The position numbers were made by a program, and so were the translations under genes. Positions 36,801-51,099 of a DNA stretch of 64,000 nt are shown piece after piece; position 1 is the first letter of the stretch; every line of letters begins with the position of its first letter. The stretch covers positions 12,342,493 through 12,406,492 of the forward strand of contig CM119268.1 in the NCBI GenBank assembly GCA_051294375.1. Reading direction: 5' to 3'. The notes beneath the pieces were generated by a model that saw nothing but the letters and a program-made list of their open reading frames with translations, was not told the DNA's origin and searched no databases. Origin of the DNA: Paraspadella gotoi (taxonomy: Eukaryota; Chaetognatha).

Positions 36801-39800
36801 GAATCTGTGGAACTCGCGACTAGAAAAGGACCTGCAAGTTCTCTTGCCCGATGAGTAGAATTGAAGTGGAAAGTCAGAAAAAAAAAGGAAGAATAAAAAT
36901 TTAATAAAATAAAGAAAAAAAATGGAAAAAAAAAAAGGAAACGGCCGCTTTTCTTGTTACGGGCCTCGTTTTGTCTGATCGCTCGGCGGTTCCTGGTGTA
37001 AATTACCCAGATTGTACCATGTCTATGACCAGACGGAAATTGCATTGCTGTAGAACAAAATAATTTTGTGCGTTTATGCCTTACGCAGTTGCATAGTGAG
37101 TGATTGATTGTAATAACCAGAGAATTGTCGGTTATAATTCCTCCTTCGTGTTAAAAATAGACTTTTAACCAAAATACATCGTTATAATAGATAAGAAAGT
37201 AAATGGAGACAAACATTTAAAACCTTGCGCTTTTATTTTAGGATAATTTCTATTTCGCGCGCACGAAAAGATATCTCCCCTACAATTGTTATAGTTGACG
37301 GTGTGGAAGTTTATGGCGTCCTTGCTCGGCAGAGAAACGAACTAAAAGAGCTTATTCCATTTCGGCAGCAATAAAAAAAGCAATTAGACATAATGTATTA
37401 TCTTTTTTCCTAACTCATCCTTTTTCTCCACTAACGCTTTTTCATCTAAACAGTTTCAACGCGACGGAGAATTTTTTCATCCGCTTTTGTTGCTTAAGCT
37501 CTTGAGGCGCGATTGCCGATTTATTTTCAAGCTGTTGCTCTCTAATACTAGAAACAACCACTTGGGGGGAAGAAAGAAATGCTATTTCAAAAGTACGTAA
37601 TTGAACCTTTCAATTTATTTTTACTTTACAAATATTCTTAAGCACTATTCGATCATACGCTCACGGTACACAGTTATCCTATATCATAGAAACTTACTAA
37701 TATCTAGCGTTTACGGCAACTTCTCGACAACATCCACCCTTCAAAAATTATGAACATTTTACGTGAGACATTATCCCAAAAAACGGTAAATAATTCAAAG
37801 ATGAGTAAAAATAAAAAAAACACACTTCCCAGAAAAAATAAATGAACCCGAAAACCGTTTCCCGTCGTTTTCGCTTGTTTCTCTTTAAAAATCCGCTTCA
37901 CGAAACAATCAACATAAGAAAACACAAGTCATGAATTAGTAATGAAACCGCGAGTATAACTCTTGGAACCGAGGACTCGGAGCGGGGGATGGGAGGCGAG
38001 CCAGCCGTTCGTTGGGGGGCCTCCTATCCGCCTGAGCAAGGGCGCGGGATTTTAGAAGTACCCTGAAAGAATTGGAAGATGACTGAGCGAGGAATTGTTT
38101 TAATGCTAAGTTCAGATTGGTTAGTTTGGATAGGCTAAACGTTTAAAAGAATGGCTAGAGAATTGACAACCGAGTAAATATTTCATATTGTATGGAACGA
38201 TTGTAAAAAAAAAAAAAAAAATTATTGAATTCTACCAGAAAAGAAAAGTGACTGTAGAGCAACGACGCAGACTAAGAATAGTGGAACAAAAAGAAGCAAG
38301 CGCAATCGTAAAAAAAGTAATTTCCTCGCATAGCCCGACCGTATGTTTGATGTGAGCGGCTCTGAGCAGACTGATGGAAGAAATGTCGGGCCGAGGTATT
38401 GCGTAAATGGTGGTGCGAAGAGAAAATATATTTCAGTGCAGAGAAATTCCCAGGAATCGATCCAGGCTTCGGACGAATTACTAAGTTTCCAAACGAAGAA
38501 ACTTTGAGCCCTAATTCTGGATTCATGGAATAAAAGAAAGGGTATGGAGGACGTTTAGGTCAGTAAATAATGTATTGTTTCGGAATACGGGCTCACTGAC
38601 TCTACTTACCTTCCTGAATTTAGGACAACGGCACAGCTGTTAGATTAAGGGTCCACATAAAATTCAAATTTATCCTTCTCGTACAATACCTACATTTCAA
38701 AAGAAAACCTTAAAGAACAAAATTTTTGCCCTCTAGAACTTATGACTATACGGTGTACCACAATTGTCTTACTCATTTATGGGATTATGTTGGAAGAAAT
38801 CAGTGAAAACGTTTCCTCTTTTTTTTTAAATAGTTGTACTAGCGCGTCAGAAATCTAGAAGAACTCGGAAATTTTATTCTGACAAATTTTGCCTCTTCAG
38901 CTGACGTTTATGACTATATCTCAGAAATCATTTGTAGGAATTAAAACTGGTTTTTGCAAGTTGAAATTATTGATATCATCCTCCAGGACGCGCCATTAAA
39001 AATAATAAAAAAAATATATATGATATTAGCTCTCGGGTGAGGTAATCTAGTATATTTTATTAAAAAAAATCACCCAAAGTCCAGGAAACTGTGCGATCGA
39101 AAGACAATATTTCTCAATCTCTCTCTGTCTCAGTCGTACATTATCTTCCCGTTAGATTCCATTTTTTCTCTACAGTGTTTGATCATTAAACAACTGTCTC
39201 TTTACTAGTCTGGCGACAGTTTTTTGTTCCTTTTTTTGCTCATCACTCTTTTTCCCTTCTAATTCTTCCTTTTCGTCATCCTCGTCTTCGTCTTCTGCCT
39301 CGTCTCGTCCGTTGTCGTCGTCGTCGTCGTACGACAAGTTCCATCAGTTGTCTTTCTTACGTCAGCCAGTAATCAATAAACGCCTGTCACGACGGACGAG
39401 CGTTAATCGCCGATTTTCGACGGAAAACGCGTTTTTTTTTTTCCAGTTCGCGTCAGCGCGCATGCGCGGGTGAGTGGACGCATCTTGACTCTTTCGCGTG
39501 CACCGGCGTGAGTGAAACGTACCTCATTTTCGTTTCATGTTTGTCGCGAAAAATTATTTAATGCTTTGTGCATTTCTCAATTGAAGGCCGGAGCGTTCGC
39601 AGTGGTCATAATCAATGGAAGGACACGTTTTTGCTCTCAGGCGCACTCATTTTTTGCTCGTTGTACTGTGTGCGTTATTATCGGGGATTAATAAGATCAA
39701 GCGATTGCGTTCGCTTTGCACCCGGTTTGATTAAACGTTCTTGGAAATCGACGGTGAAGCGTTCGTTTTTATTTTTCATTTTTTTTGTATAAAGATATTA

Positions 39801-42800
39801 TATTTACTTGTTGACGAATTAAATTTGGAAACTCCCATCAATAACACTGGCCATTCGTCTCTCTCTCTCTCTCTCTCGAACAACCAATTTTCAATTATCT
39901 TCCAGCTCAAAAAGCTAAAAATACGAAAGGCGGATATTGTTTTAAAGTCGAGTTCCACGTAAGAAATCTTTCTTCTTATTTGTTTTTTTTTTTCTTCTAT
40001 TTTCTTTCGTCTCCTTTTTATTTTCTTCTTCTCCTTCTTTTTCTTCTTCTCTCGCCGCGGTTTAAAACTGTTACAGCAATTAAAACCGATTGTATGATGT
40101 TTTGGGCTTGGCATTTTTTGCCTCCGAAAATCCCTCGACGGAAATTTGCGTGAAGGCAGTTAGTCGTATTGAGAGAAATCCGAGATATAGAACGTGGACA
40201 AAGAAGATCGTCACCTGCGACAGGAAGCCAGTGTGATAAGAAAAGGAAAACATATGATTATGAATTTTTAAAATTCTTAATCGAAAGAAATCGAATGAAA
40301 AAATATACCGAGAGGTCGTACCTAAGTAGTAAAAAACGGCTAAGACCCAAAGGATCTTATAGGCAAGATTAGCCACTCTTTGGATACATTTTGAAACCAG
40401 CCAAGGACGACAGAGAAAATGTTTAAAGAGACTTTACACAGAAGATGGCAATTCGAATATATTTAAGCCAGCAAAAGGAAGATGCCTTCGAATCATTGAG
40501 GACAGCCAATAAGACCGATAACGAAAATGGAAAGAAAGGAGTCTTTTTGGAGATGGCGGCCAATTCGGATATTAGGCCAGCGAAAGAGGACCAAAAAAAA
40601 TGGCACAAAGGAGAGTTCTTCTGCAAGAAAGAGTCTTTAGGGAAGATGGGCAAATTGGGATATTGAGGGAGGCAGCAACCGACCGACGAGAGAAGATGGC
40701 AAGAAATTAAGGAGGAGAGAAAACGAAGGCAAAATTGCCAGCGACGATTAAATAGATTTGATAATCTGGATTTGACGCGCGCTTCAGGTATCAAGAGGCC
40801 GAAGATGGAAAGAGATTCATTTTCTCTTTTGTTTTGGCGAGAGAAGAAGAGAAGGAAAGATAAGAGAGAGAGAGGGGATAAAGATAAGTCAAAGATTTCC
40901 TCATGGTCGCCTTTAGTGAGGGAGACAGACAAAGCAGGTATGAAAAAGACATTTTAATGTACTTTAGTATTTGTAACAACAATATTGGTTGTACTATCTT
41001 TAAATGCTTGTATGTTCATAAACATTGGCGTTTACGTTCGTTCTTTTTTTGTTTCACTTAAGTATATGAGAAAAAAATTTGGAATATTCTTTACTATCTA
41101 CAGCTTGAGAATTTTAGATAAAGTCAAAGTACAATTTTCTCTTACTTATATAATTCTGTTCTTTGAAATATTTAATTTTACAACACTTGTTTAACGTACC
41201 AGAGTACCGAATAGGAAAATTCTTTTGTCCGAAGAGGACTTGAAAAGTTGTTACAAACTTAATCTGACAACAATTTGATGATTTAAACTGTCATCTCGTG
41301 ATTGCAAATAATGGAAAAAGTTTCGATGAGCAAAAATTCGCGAATCGAAGTCAAACCGCATAACCCCACTCGCTTTTGTAGCAATCTTGCGGCATCCTCA
41401 AAACGAACCTCTGAGGCATGATTCAGCAGCTTCAGCTCGAGACGAGAGCAGCGAAGTCATTGAAGATTCAGACCAACTGGCGACGTCGATTGGATTCCCT
41501 ATTGGCATTCTACCTCGGGGTCTCGTTGGTAAAGATAGAGAGAGAGAAGATGAGCGACGAGAGAGAGAGAGGTCTTTACCAGAATGTTTAGAGGCTCGAC
41601 TCAAGGTTTCCCACGGAATTCTCGTGATTAAATAATGTTTTTTCCCCGTAGCTTTTAAAGTTTTAAGGTTTTCTTTCTAAGCCTTAAAAAAATAGTTTTG
41701 CGAAATTATAGTAGTATTCTTTTTTTAAATTCCCGAGGACGTTGTAGTATTGATTAAAGACAAGGGAAAAATTAATAAAACAAAAAGTAAGTGAGATGTG
41801 TGTGTGAGCTAGTATACTATGACGGACGACGACGAGACGACACGATAAAATTCTTTGAAACGACTTGAGCCACCGGATTACGGATTACCTCTCGCATATT
41901 CGTTGTTTTTGAATTCTTCGTCGATCGGAAGAGAACAAAAACATATTTCGAAACACATTAAAGAAAGATTTTCAAATAAAAAAGACATTCCGCTCTGATG
42001 GAAGAGTGAGTGAATCGGTTGGAGAAGAGAAGATGAGAGAGAGAGAGAGAGGGAGGATTTTAAGAGGGACATGGTGACGAAAAAAATGAGTTAGAAGCTA
42101 ATGTAGTAAATGAGGATTGAGAAGGAGTATTGATAAGTAAGAGAGAAAGATGAGAGAGGAGAAGATGACTAGAGAATGAGAGAGATCCACGAAGAGAAGA
42201 GAGAGAGAGAGAGAGAGAGAGAAGAGAGAGAGAGGAAAGAGGGAGACAAGTTTGAAGACTAAGGAAAACTGATGAAGGAAAAATGGCGAGCTCAGCTGCG
42301 GGCGATTGCGCACTCCCAGTTGGAGGAAGGATTTCCCTCTAGAAGGGTGGAGTTGATACCAAGAGGTCGATACTGGTGCTTTTTAGTTGATATGGTGGTT
42401 TGGGACGGAGAAGTAAGATACGAATAAATTAAATTTGAGGTGTTAATTTGTTCGTAAATTATATTTTACGAATACTGCTCACATGCAATACAAATTCATT
42501 AAGATACACATATATGAAATTGGTACAACCAATATATATTATTATTATATTATCATACTCAAACGGAAAATGAGCTGTACGTGCGGGAATTTAAAAAAAA
42601 ACACCAGTATATTTACATAGATTACTGGTCAACCCTGTAGTATTCAAAAAGCGAGAATTGGGACGAGAAAGTTGATAAGAAAAAAGCAGTAGCATGAGTC
42701 ATTTGATGGCTGCTGAAAAGGTTGAATGTGGCTAAATAGTGATGGTGTGACAAACGGATTTTGCATGGGTTGAAAAGAATGATTGGATGACGAGAATGAG

Positions 42801-44004
42801 AGTAGGAAAAAGAGAAAGACTTCTCAAAAGAAATTATGAAAAAAACAACAAGAAATAGAAAAGGAAGATACTCGGTAGAAGGGGATCAGGATGGGGCTGA
42901 TGGACAGATCGGGGAAAAAAATTGTGCGGGAACAGTTGATGGGGTAAGTGAGGAAAAAAATGCGGAGAACGGAGATCGAGGGCTCGCCAAGTGCGGATGA
43001 TCCTGCTAATTCATCCAAAATTAGCTTAAGCGCTGGAAAGATGGAAGAGACAAAGGAAGAGAGAGCAGAAGAGAGAAGAGAGAGAGAGACGCATGAGAGA
43101 GAGAACGAGAGGAGAGGAGAGAGGGATTAGAAAAAGTGCCACACATAATATTGTACGAGTAGCCTAGAAAGAGAAGGGACCATAACTAGTAAGTTGGGTA
43201 AGTTCATTAACTAACCTAAAATAAACTTATGACGCTCCAAATACCATAAAATGATAATGTCTCTTCTCTCTATGTCATAATAAAGCAAATATTAATTTTC
43301 CCTATCATTCTTAGCTAGTTACAATGTTGTTTGACATAAATTTTTATTTTATATTAAAATACGAAAATGTCCGCATTAAGCTCTTACCATTAGATGGCAT
43401 CAGCTGTTCGCTTGAGAAGCGTAACATACGAAGCACGAGATTCATTCATTCTCGTCAAACCCAGCCCCAATCCCGCGGCACAGTCTCGACTTGTTTAAAT
43501 ACACCGTCAAGCAAATCCGATGATGCGATAGAAACCAGTGCCAATAGCACGTGAGAGAGACTTACTTTCAGATTTTTTTAAAATGATAAACACTTCTTTG
43601 ATCAGTATTTCTTGTATAAATTTATTACCTTCTACATTAAACACTACTTCAAATATTATCTTCTTTCACAAATGATGTAAATCGCCCAAATTGTCGGCCA
43701 CGTATTTGTATTTCTATATTTTGCTTAACAAATAATTAGATATTAATATATATTTACGATAGTTATAATTACTTTTCTTTGTATACAGTCGATTTGGTTC
43801 ACGGTGATCGCCCCCTGGGGTTAATTATTTAAGATTATCGTTAGTCTACAGTCTGACTGAAATTGTTCCTTTTAAAAAACATTACACTCTGTCTCGCTTT
43901 TCTCTCTCTTTTTGTTTTCAGTCTTTTAAATCTTCTTTTCTCTCTCTACTTCCTCTCTCCTCTCTCTCTTCTCCTCTCTCTCTTCTCTCTCTCTCTCTCT
44001 CTCT

Positions 44005-44035
<31 letters not shown>

Positions 44036-47004
44036 CTCTCAATGTCTCCGTCTCTTTCTAACGTCTCCCCGGACCATCTTGTCTCTTAGTGTTCTTTTGT
44101 CATTCTAGTCATTGGAAGCAACTTTGTTGAAAAGATTTCCTACCCCGGGATTTTAGTTGCTCATCAGAATCCTCAGAATTAATCTCCCCCTCCTCCTCAT
44201 TCTCTTCCCCTCCTCTTCTCGCTCGGCGGGCTCTCCATTCCTTCGTCTTTCTCCTATTTATTTTCCTTTGTGTTATCTCGCTCTCTTCTTTTTTGTTTTC
44301 CCCTCTTGTCTTTCTGTTTCAGTTTCACGTTCCTTCTTTCTCGTCAGACTTTAAGCTTTGCTTTATGTTTTGTCGGTTTGCGTTTGTTCTTTTTTTATTT
44401 TCCACTTCGTTAGTGTTTCTTTCTTTAATTCTGATTTTCGTTTCTCGCCTTGTGTTTTTTTCGGTTCATTTAAATTTTCTTTTTTAGCCGAAAGTTAAGC
44501 CAAAGGCGCCGCCACAAGTCGACGCCCGCGCCCAACGACGCCGCCGGGGATCTCTCTCTTCGACCCTGGCGGCGTTTGCGTCAGCTGCTGCCGCCGGAGC
44601 AAAGGTCATTTTAGCAGAAAGAGCAGAGAGAGAGCGAAAAAAAAAGATTCCAATACAATATAGACTCTCGTTTTAGGACAATAAATAACTAAGTCCAACT
44701 AATCAGTTTTTTTTGCTTGTTATTTTTCTTGACTGATCAGGAAACATTTATTTTTAGCTCATATATCGCGATATCATTCGTGCTAAAGGAGAAAAACCTA
44801 AAAGGGAAAACAGATGCAGCTAATCCGAGTTAAAAATTCGATATCCAACAAAGTATTTAGCTCAAACATAATAACAAATAGCGTCTTGAGAACGACGAAA
44901 AAAAAAAAGTGAACTACTGCAATCATTAGCAAGCGACGCCAAGACTAAAACAGGACAGCAAAGTAGAAATACAAATCAGCGGCATTAGCCGCGAAATAAA
45001 ACGCGGCGAAAAACTCGAGAGAGAGAAAAAGAAAGGAAATTAATAATTAATCGTTGTAAGCAGTGAGAAAGTAAAAAGGCGCGCGCTAGGACAATGCGAT
45101 AGCATAAATGATTTCAAAAGCATGGACGTCGCATGTTCAACTGAAATTATTTGCCTTAAAGGAATTCCTCAACTGTAGGACGCGTAAAATGAGATAAAAA
45201 TGGCGTTAATCTTTGACTGCTTGGTGATTTCTTTTTTTCTTTTTCTCAAGATGTGCTTGAGGACTGAGTAGAGATGAGTTAACCATTGAGGCAAAGAAGA
45301 AGAAGAGAAAAAAAAAGAAAAGAAAAGAAGAGCAGAAAAGAAGAAAAGATGATAAATAAGAATAGGCTAAAACAGGAAAGTTAAAAGAAAAGACGAATTA
45401 GAGAAAACAAAAAACAAACCAAAGAACAATAAAAGTGCCCGGCCCGGGTAATCAAAAAAAACCATTAAATAAAAAGAAATGGAAAAAAAAACAAAAGAAA
45501 TTGTATTGCGTATCGTGGACAAAGTCAGATTTTGGCGAAAAAGACAATAAGAAAAAGCAGCAAGTGAAGCGATCTGAGTGCCGATAGAAAAAAAATGCGA
45601 AAAAAAAGTAAATGTAGGCCACAGGATCTTACTGTGTCATCAAACAGTTTTACCATCATCTTTAGAACGCACGAGCTCAAGTCTGGAGGAGAGAACCCAA
45701 AGGAACAATGAAAGCCGGAGCGTTAAAGAAAAGAAGAGAGAGAGAGAGAGAGAGAGAAGGAGAGAAGAGAGACGAGAGAGAAGATGATGATCGAGAGAGA
45801 GAGAGACGAGAGAGAGCAGAACGGAAAGAGACCGGGTACAATGAGGACTGAAGAATAAAGGAAATAAAAACTTCGCCATTTTCTTTTCAACTAACTACTC
45901 ATTCATCACTGAACTTTTTGCCTAATATTAGAGAAACAATGTTAAGGATTTTAAAAATAAATTATCTATTTTTAAACTTCCCAATTAGCATTCGCCTGAA
46001 TTTTCTATTCTTCCCACACTTCTCGGTTTACAAGAAAACCCAAGCTGCCTCTCCTCCTCCTCCTCTCTCTTCTTTTCGCCATTCCACGAGTTGCGCTCCC
46101 CTCTCCCATGAAAGACCAATTTATCCAAACGAAAATTCCGACACATACAACAAAAGGAAAACAGTGCTTTGTTAATAAGAGAGAGAAGAGAGACTGAGAG
46201 AGGAATGAGAGATGAGACGAGAGAGAGAGAGAGAGAGAAAGAGAACAGGAGAGAAAGGAAAGAGAGAGGAGAGAGAGAGAGAGAGCAGAGAGAAGAGAGA
46301 GAGAGAGAGAGAGATGGTGAAGCCGAGAGGGTCTCGTCGACGACAAAGAATACCTTCCGCACCAGCTATAGGCCGCGCGTCCGCCGCTGGCTTCGACTCA
46401 TGGCGGCGTCGTCGGCGGCTCGTTGCGCGCGTCGTCGGCGGCTCCGTGCGCGGCGTACGTCGGCACCATCAACAACTGCCTATATGACAAGATGGCACCA
46501 TGCGCTCATCAAAACTAAACGAACTAATGTATTTATACTGCGCTATGGAGTGCTACGGTATTTATTTAATAGTAAAAAAGAAACGGTGGAAAGAAAAGTT
46601 CCCTTAATATACACACTGATGAGAGTAAAGAGACTAGTTCTAAGACAGAAATCATCTATTAATATCTCTTTATCATCAAAGCAAATATATATATCTAAAA
46701 TATTCAAATTACAAATTAATTGTCATATCGGTACACAAGAAAAATAAACAATAACACTTAACTACTTCAAGAGGATGTAGTGGTACATTTCAAACCTTGA
46801 AACATTTTTTTGAACACTATACACTTCATCGATAGGCAAAGTCGAAGTAATCAAGACGCGAGAGAGTTCTTGATGATTTGAAAGCTCTGAGCGATATAAT
46901 ATAACTATAATAATCATAATTAAAATAATATAATAATAATAAATAATAAACTCAAAATAATATAATAATAGAATTAATTAATATAATCAAAGCCGACCGA
47001 GCCG
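32283..47004 (-). repeat. Block C: inverted copy of block A
   Basis: Reverse complement of A from about 16040 down to 1910. It carries more substitutions and deletions relative to A than B does (for example around 43380-43560, 46340-46500 and 41380-41560). With B it forms arms of more than 14 kb around a centre near 32.28 kb with essentially no spacer. No open frame in it is better than its counterpart in A. Confidence 0.92.
34065..34165 (+). mobile_element. C copy of the tRNA-like element
   Basis: The plus strand carries TGGCTCATTGAG and, about 47 nt later, GGCTTCAAGCTC, a one-base-longer version of the B-box-like word. Counterpart of 14145-14265 in inverted orientation. Confidence 0.33.
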
Positions 47005-47029
47005 NNNNNNNNNNNNNNNNNNNNNNNNN
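47005..47029. other. Assembly gap of exactly 25 N between blocks C and D
   Basis: Left of the gap the sequence is the reverse complement of A about 1910; right of it the sequence is A about 16050 in direct orientation. These points are 14 kb apart in A. Confidence 0.97.
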
Positions 47030-48370
47030 GAAGAGGTTGAGGGTTTTGTGTGGGGTGAGGAAGATGACCGGGTAAGGAAGGGAAGCAGCTGCAAGTCGGG
47101 AGAGTGAAAGGAGGAGATTTAAAAAGAAGATGAGAGGAAGAAGGAAAATGATAGAATGAAAAAAGAAAGAATATATATGACTGTAAATTAATCAAAAAAT
47201 CAACGCAACAAAAAATAGAATCAGAGAAAATATTGTGATCCTCTGCCGAGACAACAAAGCTTGGGTAAGATTAAATTATTTGTAACTGTTGTACCAATTT
47301 TTTTAAAAGCCAAAGTAGCAAAATATAGAAGGAGAATCAGTTATAAGATAAAGAAGTAGAAATTGAGGGATAGGGGAAAACTAAGGAGGAGAACGAGTAA
47401 GAGACACGGAGTCTCTTTAAAAAAAAAACGACAGCCTTAGGATCCATGACAAAAAAAAATGCTGACACAAGTTGAAACTGAACAGTTAAAGGAGAATAGC
47501 GGGCGAACAATGGCCGAACGACGAACGTCAAATCGTATCATGACGATTTGTTCGTCCTTTTTATATTCGCTTTCCCTTTTTTTTTCCTTTGGGGACATGA
47601 AAAGAGGGCGCCGCTGTCTCTAGTCTCCGTTTCTCTGGATTTTTCTTTTTCTCTCTCTTTCTCCTTTTCTCTTGCTCTCTCTCTCTTTCTCTCTCCCTCT
47701 CTCCCTCTCTCTCTCACCCTCAGAGTAATACAGAAAACCGACGTGGGCCGCCAAACATCGTAATCGTCGACGCGTCACTGCGTCTCGCTCTCTGTCGACG
47801 CGGCCCCTCGCGTTGCGTTCGGTGCTGATTGCGGCGGCGGAGGCGGCGTCGACAGCAGCAGCTGCAGCGCGCGGACCGACTCCCGAGAGAACGACACTTT
47901 AAGGTTATTTGTAGGTCGGTCAGTCGGCGATGTTTCATCAATAGGCATTCATAAATAGTTATGCTAAAAAAGTCTATAAAACGCACCTTTAATACTCTAT
48001 TTGTTTTCACGGTTTGGTAAATCTAAATACTGGAGGAATTTAAACATTCGTTTACTCTAAATCCTTGTTAAATCTTTATACTCGAAAAATCTTAACTCCC
48101 CGCTAACTCTAAATCCAAATTATACATTGTTGACGACTCGACGCCGTCGCTCTAAGGCTAAGGCTCTAAGGCTCTAAGGCTCTAAGGCCTAAGGCTCAGG
48201 GTCTAAGGCCTAAGGCTAAGGCTAAAGGCTTCCGCGCGGACCAAACTTCTTCTTTTTTTATTAGTTTTTTTTTTTTTAAATCGACGACGATAGTTTTGAT
48301 GGAGGATCCTTTAATCATTATTAATGCGGCGAAGATTTAAATATCGACGGCGGAGTGACGAACTTTTTTT
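47030..48370 (+). repeat. Block D: direct copy of 16050-17400
   Basis: Colinear with 16050-17400, including the CT tract, the CpG-dense part (47740-47890) and the CTAAGG tract (48143-48232), with frequent indels. It ends at another 25-N gap. Confidence 0.92.
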
Positions 48371-48395
48371 NNNNNNNNNNNNNNNNNNNNNNNNN
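48371..48395. other. Assembly gap of exactly 25 N
   Basis: Separates block D from very corrupted sequence that restarts near the equivalent of A 15.2 kb. Confidence 0.97.
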
Positions 48396-50060
48396 TTTCG
48401 CCCCTCGGGCTCCCCGTCCTGTCCTGCCCCGGCCCGGCTTTCATCCATCGCCCTCTCGATTCACCTATATTATTTCTGGCTCCCCTGCTAACCCATCTCG
48501 ACCCCTTTTCTGACCTCTCTTTCTACCCCCCAGCCCCAAAACCCCCCCCTAATCTTATGATTTATTAAAAATTCCCCTCCCCATTAAAAAATGTTTTCCG
48601 TCTCCGGTTTAACTGGATCTTGATCAATCAATATGCGATCATCCACACAGGATGGGCAGTCGTCTGAGTAGGTCTCGAGCTGTAAAGAGACCACGGAACG
48701 ACGGGTCAGAAGTTGAGCAAAATGCTCTATCAAAAGAGAAGATAGCAGGTGGGCTGTGGCTGGATAAGAGAGGCGGAAAGTTAGGATGTCAAGGACACTT
48801 AGAGGGACTCTTGGGACCCCTTCGCCATTGGACAGCCAGTGCCCATTTAGAACCGCTCTTTCCCGACTTATAAGTCTTATAGGTACGAGGCCAGGAGCAC
48901 GTAGACGTGACTCCTGATTGTGTGGCAGATACAGAGTTATCCCGTACGACCCAAATGATATAAATATGGATACTCTAGAGATTACACGGGAAAGTTTAAA
49001 AATTTTAATTTTTAACAAGACTCTATATTCCATAATAGCACTCTAATCCACCAGCGCGCATTAGACACGAGTTACATTAATAGGACGTTTATTATATCGT
49101 ATAGCACAATCCCGCTCCGGAGCAAGAAGTCCAGGAGACTAGAACTGACGTACGTCGGGAACGGGTCGGACTAAGGATATTGATAGACAGCCGACGAGCG
49201 GAGGGGCATTGACTGAACTGTTTAGTTGGACGAACTCGTTTTCCAGGCCTATTTACACACGCCCTGAGAGATTTTTTGTACTGGGACATCGGCTCCGGGT
49301 CGCTTCAGGTGGTGTCTGAATTCGTGTCCGCCTATGATCGTTCTGATGGTAGTTGACAAGCCCAGCTGTGTCTTCGGGCGACAGGCGAGTGTCTACTTAC
49401 GATGTCTCCCGATCCCCGGCTCACTTGAGTCTCACAGTTTCTAAATTAAGTCCCATCCCTTACCCTCGAAGAAACTTGTCAAAGTATCTACTCGGTGATG
49501 AATCGCACGTGCAGCCCCAACAAAGCATCGTAGCTGCGTCCTGCAACGTTCCTGTCATCTCATTCTCTCCTCGCCCGCTCCTCTCATTTCTCCTCTAGCA
49601 TCCTGAACGCAACCGTCTCTGATCGTCGGTGGCCCGCCGTCCTCGATCACAGCCGCCCGTCTCATGCCGCTGCACAGCGTTCGAACGAGAATTTAACCGA
49701 AGTGTGGCGGCCGCGACCCAGGATACTTATATCCTCGGTGGTATAATTCTCATAGAGGATAAATGAGAGAGCAGGTGAAAAGAATGGCTTTTAAGTTTAC
49801 GACGTCCGGCGCAGTGCATTTTTAAACTCGTTATGATGAGAAAAAGAGTGGACGGAGAATATCCAGAGGACCGAGAACCGAACTATGGAAGAGAGAAGGT
49901 TTGAGAAAGGGAGACAAAGAGGAGAGACGAGAAATGCCAGACGGAATGGAGACAGGAAAGCAGGCGGTAATGGAACTAGAAGAGCAAAGCGGCGCCCGTA
50001 GCTTTCCAATGTCGCCCAAAGACGGAAAAAAGAAAAAGAGGGAAAGCCAGGGAGAGAATA
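48396..50060 (+). repeat. Block F: corrupted direct copy of about A 15.2-16.15 kb
   Basis: 49297-49440 clearly matches A 15670-15790 (shared strings such as GCTTCAGGTGGTGTCTGAA and CAGCTGTGTCT) with many inserted bases. 49770-49840 matches A 15915-15975. The rest aligns only loosely. The 149-codon minus-strand frame at 48584-49033 lies inside this corrupted sequence and is not accepted as a gene. Confidence 0.65.
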
Positions 50061-50870
50061 AAGAGGGTTGAAAGGGACAAACATGATCATCGCTCTTATG
50101 CATACGATCTTTTTGACTTTGTTTCGTGTGCGTGTCGTGATGGCCAATATATGTTACGTGACCCCTCGCTGATTCCCTTTTTAACTTCTCAAGGTTAATC
50201 AAACGGTGGCTGATCACAATTTTTGCTTCTTGTTTCATGGAAGTCTACAGGTGTGTTCTTTTATTTAAAGAAGACTCCGTGTCCTCCTTACATGCCGTTC
50301 TCCTCCTTAGTTTTCCCCTGCAATCCCTCAATTTTCTACTTCTCTTATCTTATGAACTGATTCTCCTTTCTAATAGTTTTGCTAACTATGCTTTTAAAAA
50401 AATGTGGTAACAACAGTTATCAATGAATTTAAATCTTACCAAAGCGTTTGTTGTCTCGCCAGAGGAATCACAAATATTTTCTCTGATGTCTATTTTTCTG
50501 TTGTTCGTTGATATTTTTATTACAGTGTGAGTACAGTGCAGTGAATATATTCTGTTTGTTATATATATTGTGAATGATATATGTATCTCAGTTGCATTAG
50601 GTCTGCATACTTTCCTACATGAGCATCTCTGGCGATATTGTTACAATCTACCTCCGTCTTCTAGCTCGTCAGCCGCGCTCACTTCGGCACGATCTGCCTA
50701 ATACCGGTCCCATTCGCAGTATTACCGTCGTGAGGTAGTGGTATCGCGTCTCTCACCCCAACACAAAAACCCAACAGTCCAGAAGAAGCCTCTTCATCAG
50801 AGACCTTCGGAGAATTCACCATCTGAAGTTTGGAAAATGCTGAGACGACCCATTCTCTTCATCTTTAAAT
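50061..50870 (-). repeat. Block G: corrupted inverted copy of about A 16.56-15.95 kb
   Basis: 50250-50500 is a recognisable reverse complement of A 16200-16440 (for example TTGTTGTCTCGCC and CTCAATTTTCTACTTCT). The remainder is degraded but keeps the order. Confidence 0.65.
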
Positions 50871-51099
50871 CCGCTGTCGTACATGATTTACCGTCTTAAA
50901 TTAACAAACAAATTAAAAAAACGACATCCATATCACTTATAACCCAATAGTATAAAAACAAAAAAACAGAAGAAGAAAAAAAAAGGATAAACAATGAGAA
51001 TGATAGGTAACTATGTAAGACATGGGTGAAAAAAAAATTTGAGATCAATTAACAAAATATAGAAAAATTCGAAACCTCCAAAAAAAAAACAAAAAAAAT

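Noticed and set aside
48584-49033. 149-codon minus-strand frame of ordinary composition
   Set aside because: It lies in a corrupted copy of the A 15.2-15.5 kb region, where no such frame exists in the cleaner copies; insertion errors have destroyed the original reading.
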